Position numbers and translations under genes: made by a program
Notes under the pieces: generated by a model
What the model saw: the letters and a program-made list of their open reading frames with translations, nothing else
What the model was told of the DNA's origin: nothing
The model's database searches: none
Shown here: positions 37,551 through 39,473 of the stretch, piece by piece
Position numbering within the stretch: position 1 is the stretch's first letter
Layout: each line of letters opens with the position of its first letter
Origin: Alkalibacterium olivapovliticus
GTDB taxonomy: Bacteria; Bacillota; Bacilli; Lactobacillales; Carnobacteriaceae_A
Direction of reading: 5' to 3'
Length of the DNA: 39,473 nucleotides
NCBI RefSeq assembly: GCF_003003275.1
Contig: NZ_PVTO01000024.1
Coordinates: forward strand, 1 to 39,473

Positions 37551-37609
37551 AAATACTGCAAATTGATTATTGAGTATACACTTGTAAGCTTCTAAAGAAG
37601 CAACAATCT
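37551..37609 (-). repeat. Two-hairpin tRNA-spacer repeat, copy A
   Basis: Given as plus strand: hairpin 1 has ATACT (37553-37557) and AGTAT (37573-37577) with the constant CTGCA start and TGAG end. Hairpin 2 is TTGT-aa-GCTTC (37582-37592), loop TAAA (37593-37596), GAAGC-a-ACAA (37597-37606). It follows copy B directly, in the transcript before tRNA-Asp copy 1. Confidence 0.75.
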
Positions 37610-37616
37610 CAAAATG

Positions 37617-37683
37617 AGATACTGCAAGCTGAAGCTTGAGTATGCCATGTCTGTAATCGCTAAAGCTTCAACAGCCATGGCAA
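37617..37683 (-). repeat. Two-hairpin tRNA-spacer repeat, copy B
   Basis: Hairpin 1: ATACT-GC-AAGCT paired with AGCTT-G-AGTAT (37619-37643). Hairpin 2: TGCCATG-T-CTGT (37643-37654) paired with ACAG-C-CATGGCA (37671-37682), with an inner GC-TAAA-GC loop. In the transcript it begins one base after the 3' end of tRNA-Ser(TGA). Confidence 0.8.
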
Positions 37684-37773
37684 AGGAGGATGTGGGATTC
37701 GAACCCACGCGCGTTTTGACACGCCTGACGGTTTTCAAGACCGTTCCCTTAAGCCGGACTTGGGTAATCCTCC
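37684..37773 (-). tRNA. tRNA-Ser (TGA)
   Basis: A 90-base class II tRNA, GGAGGAT acceptor, anticodon loop CTTGAAA, long variable arm. The base after the acceptor (position 73) is T, whereas serine tRNAs normally have G; repeat copy B starts immediately after it. Confidence 0.94.
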
Positions 37774-37793
37774 ATAAAAACTATTTTGTTGCA

Positions 37794-37865
37794 TGACCCC
37801 TACGGGATTCGAACCCGTGTTACCGCCGTGAAAGGGCGGTGTCTTAACCGCTTGACCAAGGGGCC
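37794..37865 (-). tRNA. tRNA-Glu (TTC)
   Basis: A 72-base cloverleaf, anticodon loop CTTTCAC; acceptor GGCCCCT pairs with AGGGGTC including a G-U. Confidence 0.96.
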
Positions 37866-37882
37866 TGATTGAAATAATAAAA

Positions 37883-37970
37883 CGGAGAAGGAGGGATTTG
37901 AACCCTCGCGCCGGGTAACCGACCTACACCCTTAGCAGGGGCGCCTCTTCAGCCACTTGAGTACTTCCCC
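37883..37970 (-). tRNA. tRNA-Ser (GCT)
   Basis: An 88-base class II tRNA, GGGGAAG acceptor, anticodon loop CTGCTAA, long variable arm, normal G73. Confidence 0.95.
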
Positions 37971-37996
37971 ATACCAATTAATTAAAATTGATATCA

Positions 37997-38070
<74 letters not shown>

Positions 38071-38100
38071 TGAAAATCAGGTTATACTATTTAAGTATAA

Positions 38101-38171
38101 AGCGGGTGAGGAGAATCGAACTCCCGACATCAGCTTGGAAGGCTGGGGTTTTACCACTAAACTACACCCGC
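38101..38171 (-). tRNA. tRNA-Gly (TCC), copy 2
   Basis: A 71-base gene identical to 37225-37295. It follows tRNA-Asp copy 2 after six bases. Confidence 0.96.
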
Positions 38172-38177
38172 ATAAAA

Positions 38178-38250
38178 CGGTCCCGACGGGATTCGAACCC
38201 GCGATCTCCTGCGTGACAGGCAGGCGTGATAACCGCTACACTACGGGACC
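38178..38250 (-). tRNA. tRNA-Asp (GTC), copy 2
   Basis: A 73-base cloverleaf, anticodon loop CTGTCAC, standard TTCGAAT T-loop. Repeat copy C lies 25 bases upstream in the transcript. Confidence 0.96.
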
Positions 38251-38275
38251 TCACTTTTGCTAAAAACTATATAAG

Positions 38276-38342
38276 ACACACTGCAGGCTATTGCCTGAGT
38301 GTATCATGCTTGTACGTTGCTAAAGCAACTACAGGCATGATA
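38276..38342 (-). repeat. Two-hairpin tRNA-spacer repeat, copy C
   Basis: Hairpin 1: ACACT-GC-AGGC (38278-38288) paired with GCCT-G-AGTGT (38293-38302), loop TATT. Hairpin 2: ATCATGC-T-TGTA-c-GTTGC (38303-38320), loop TAAA (38321-38324), GCAAC-TACA-G-GCATGAT (38325-38341): 17 pairs including one T-G. It begins one or two bases after the 3' end of initiator tRNA-Met. Confidence 0.85.
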
Positions 38343-38343
38343 A

Positions 38344-38416
38344 TTGCGGGGGCAGGACTTGAACCTGCGACCTCCGGGTTATGAGCCCGACGAGCTGCCA
38401 ACTGCTCTACCCCGCG
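38344..38416 (-). tRNA. Initiator tRNA-fMet (CAT)
   Basis: CGCGGGG acceptor with the unpaired C1-A72 and three G-C pairs (GGGCTCATAACCC) in the anticodon stem mark it as the initiator. At 73 bases the D-loop is one base shorter than in the usual Bacillus gene. Confidence 0.95.
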
Positions 38417-38432
38417 ATAATAAGTAAATCAA

Positions 38433-38506
38433 TGGACCTTGCAGGACTCGAACCTGCGACCGAACGGTTATGAGCCGTTTGCTCTAACCAACTGAGCTAA
38501 AGGTCC
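38433..38506 (-). tRNA. tRNA-Ile2 (CAT)
   Basis: A 74-base cloverleaf GGACCTTTAGCTCAG with CTCATAA loop. The body matches Firmicutes isoleucine tRNA with C34 modified to lysidine, reading AUA; automatic tools often call it Met. Confidence 0.85.
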
Positions 38507-38513
38507 GCTTCCA

Positions 38514-38587
38514 TAGCGGCGGAGGGGATCGAACCCCCGACCTCACGGGTATGAACCGTACGCTCTAGCCAGCTGAGCTACACCGCC
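38514..38587 (-). tRNA. Elongator tRNA-Met (CAT)
   Basis: A 74-base cloverleaf GGCGGTGTAGCTCAGCTGG with TTCATAC loop and a G1-U72 pair, as in the Bacillus elongator gene. Confidence 0.93.
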
Positions 38588-38602
38588 ATTTAATATTACT
38601 AA

Positions 38603-38676
38603 TCGGGAAGACAGGATTCGAACCTGCGACCCCTTGGTCCCAAACCAAGTGCTCTACCAAGCTGAGCTACTTCCCG
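38603..38676 (-). tRNA. tRNA-Pro (TGG)
   Basis: A 74-base cloverleaf, CGGGAAG acceptor, anticodon loop TTTGGGA. Confidence 0.96.
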
Positions 38677-38687
38677 AAGATAAAAAG

Positions 38688-38761
38688 TGCACCCTAGAGG
38701 ACTTGAACCTCTAACCGCCTGATTCGTAGTCAGGTACTCTATCCAATTGAGCTAAGGGTGC
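38688..38761 (-). tRNA. tRNA-Arg (ACG)
   Basis: A 74-base cloverleaf, GCACCCT acceptor, anticodon loop CTACGAA. Its A34 is normally turned to inosine by TadA. Confidence 0.96.
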
Positions 38762-38774
38762 AAAATGTGTAACA

Positions 38775-38860
38775 TACCGAGGGCCGGAGTCGAACCGGCA
38801 CGGAGAATACTCCCCGCAGGATTTTAAGTCCTGTGCGTCTACCAATTCCGCCACCCCGGC
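38775..38860 (-). tRNA. tRNA-Leu (TAA)
   Basis: An 86-base class II tRNA, GCCGGGG acceptor with a G1-U72 pair, anticodon loop CTTAAAA. Confidence 0.94.
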
Positions 38861-38896
38861 AAGAGTGTGATTGGGTTTACTAAGTTGCTGTAAACA

Positions 38897-38968
38897 AGCG
38901 AAAGACGGGATTCGAACCCGCGACCCCCACCTTGGCAAGGTGATGTTCTACCACTGAACTACTTTCGC
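38897..38968 (-). tRNA. tRNA-Gly (GCC)
   Basis: A 72-base cloverleaf, GCGAAAG acceptor, anticodon loop TTGCCAA. A GTTTAC/GTAAAC hairpin (38875-38895) lies just upstream of it in the transcript. Confidence 0.96.
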
Positions 38969-38998
38969 ATATGGTATTAGTTATATAAATAAAAAAGA

Positions 38999-39071
38999 TG
39001 CCGGCTAAAGGATTTGAACCCTCGACCCACTGATTACAAATCAGTTGCTCTACCAACTGAGCTAAGCCGGC
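38999..39071 (-). tRNA. tRNA-Thr (TGT)
   Basis: A 73-base cloverleaf, GCCGGCT acceptor, anticodon loop TTTGTAA. Confidence 0.96.
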
Positions 39072-39096
39072 TAAATCAATATAAGAGATACTTTCA

Positions 39097-39178
39097 TGCG
39101 GATGGAGGGACTTGAACCCCCACGCCGTGAAGCGCTAGATCCTAAATCTAGTGCGTCTGCCAATTCCGCCACATCCGC
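39097..39178 (-). tRNA. tRNA-Leu (TAG)
   Basis: An 82-base class II tRNA, GCGGATG acceptor, anticodon loop TTTAGGA. An ATATATAAG/CTTATATAT hairpin (39179-39202) separates it from tRNA-Lys. Confidence 0.95.
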
Positions 39179-39201
39179 ATATATAAGAATAACCTTATAT
39201 A

Positions 39202-39274
39202 TGAGCCGTACAGGATTCGAACCTGTGACCCTCTGATTAAAAGTCAGATGCTCTACCAACTGAGCTAACGGCTC
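39202..39274 (-). tRNA. tRNA-Lys (TTT)
   Basis: A 73-base cloverleaf, GAGCCGT acceptor, anticodon loop CTTTTAA. Confidence 0.96.
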
Positions 39275-39284
39275 TTAAAAAAAA

Positions 39285-39357
39285 TGGAGGTTAACGGGCT
39301 CGAACCGCTGACCCTCTGCTTGTAAGGCAGATGCTCTCCCAACTGAGCTAAACCTCC
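39285..39357 (-). tRNA. tRNA-Val (TAC)
   Basis: A 73-base cloverleaf, GGAGGTT acceptor, anticodon loop CTTACAA. First tRNA after 5S, the usual place in Firmicutes rRNA operons. Confidence 0.96.
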
Positions 39358-39385
39358 GGAAAAAAATAAAAAAGCAATAAAAGAG

Positions 39386-39473
39386 CTGCACGGCAACGTC
39401 CTGCTTTCACAAAGGGAAACCCTTCACTATCCTCGGCGCTGGGAAGCTTAACGGCTGTGTTCGAAATGGGAAC
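39386..39473 (-). rRNA. rrf: 5S ribosomal RNA (partial, 3' part)
   Basis: The minus strand from the window end reads GTTCCCATTTCGAACACAGC, then TTAAGC, GCGCCGA, GGGTTTCCC, GTGAAAGCAGGACG, the conserved blocks of 5S rRNA from loop B on. About 30 bases of the 5' end lie outside. The 3' end is set by the closing helix and is uncertain by a few bases. It implies a full rRNA operon just beyond the window. Confidence 0.93.

Noticed and set aside
37212-37796. Small open frames on both strands across the tRNA genes
   Set aside because: They are translations of tRNA and spacer sequence; no ribosome sites and no family-like residues.
38711-39259. Open frames on the minus strand through the tRNA cluster
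   Set aside because: They run through complete tRNA genes and cannot be proteins.

Overview
The window is a low-G+C Firmicutes chromosome segment. It most likely comes from Lactobacillales, with a Carnobacteriaceae-like genus (Alkalibacterium or Marinilactibacillus type) as the best guess. The reasons are the gene orders rodZ-pgsA-cinA-recA-rny-mutS-mutL and ruvAB-queA-tgt-yajC-comN, strong AAGGAGG ribosome binding sites, an SMK-type SAM riboswitch before metK, and very acidic tails on two extracytoplasmic proteins, which hint at a marine, salty or alkaline habitat. The genus is inference. Nearly everything is core housekeeping DNA. I see no prophage, insertion sequence or CRISPR array.

Layout. 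1-6.1 kb: the 3' end of an unidentified gene, a PepSY-type membrane protein, then convergent trmB and a ytmP-like kinase, the ecsA-ecsB-dat operon, and divergent hit-ytxH. 6.1-15.1 kb (minus strand): prsA, the yhaO-yhaN-yhaM nuclease group, a YlbF/YheA-type gene and a class A penicillin-binding protein. 15.1-18.7 kb: dinB-ytoI-nrnA. 18.7-23.5 kb: ruvA-ruvB-queA-tgt, then yajC-comN from its own promoter; queA carries an in-frame TGA. 23.5-28.5 kb: mutS-mutL-msrB. 28.5-29.0 kb: a 500-base non-coding stretch with a good promoter, an 8-codon reading frame and a long RNA stem, probably the mutS leader. 29.0-36.5 kb: rny, recA with a LexA box, cinA, pgsA, rodZ and metK with its riboswitch. 36.7-37.2 kb: an unrecognised membrane protein. 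37.2-39.5 kb (minus strand): a 20-gene tRNA cluster downstream of a 5S rRNA gene that runs off the window end.

How the genes fit together. DNA repair and recombination dominate (mutS, mutL, recA, ruvAB, dinB, probably yhaO/yhaN), beside RNA turnover (rny, yhaM, nrnA). Protein export and envelope growth are served by yajC, prsA, ecsAB, rodZ, pgsA and the PBP. The queA lesion would block the step after Tgt in queuosine synthesis, and two tRNA-Asp(GUC) genes, whose products are substrates of that pathway, lie in the same window.

The most novel-looking items are a two-hairpin repeat family inside the tRNA cluster (three copies, paired-base changes between copies, constant TAAA loop), the structured mutS leader, and the queA nonsense codon.
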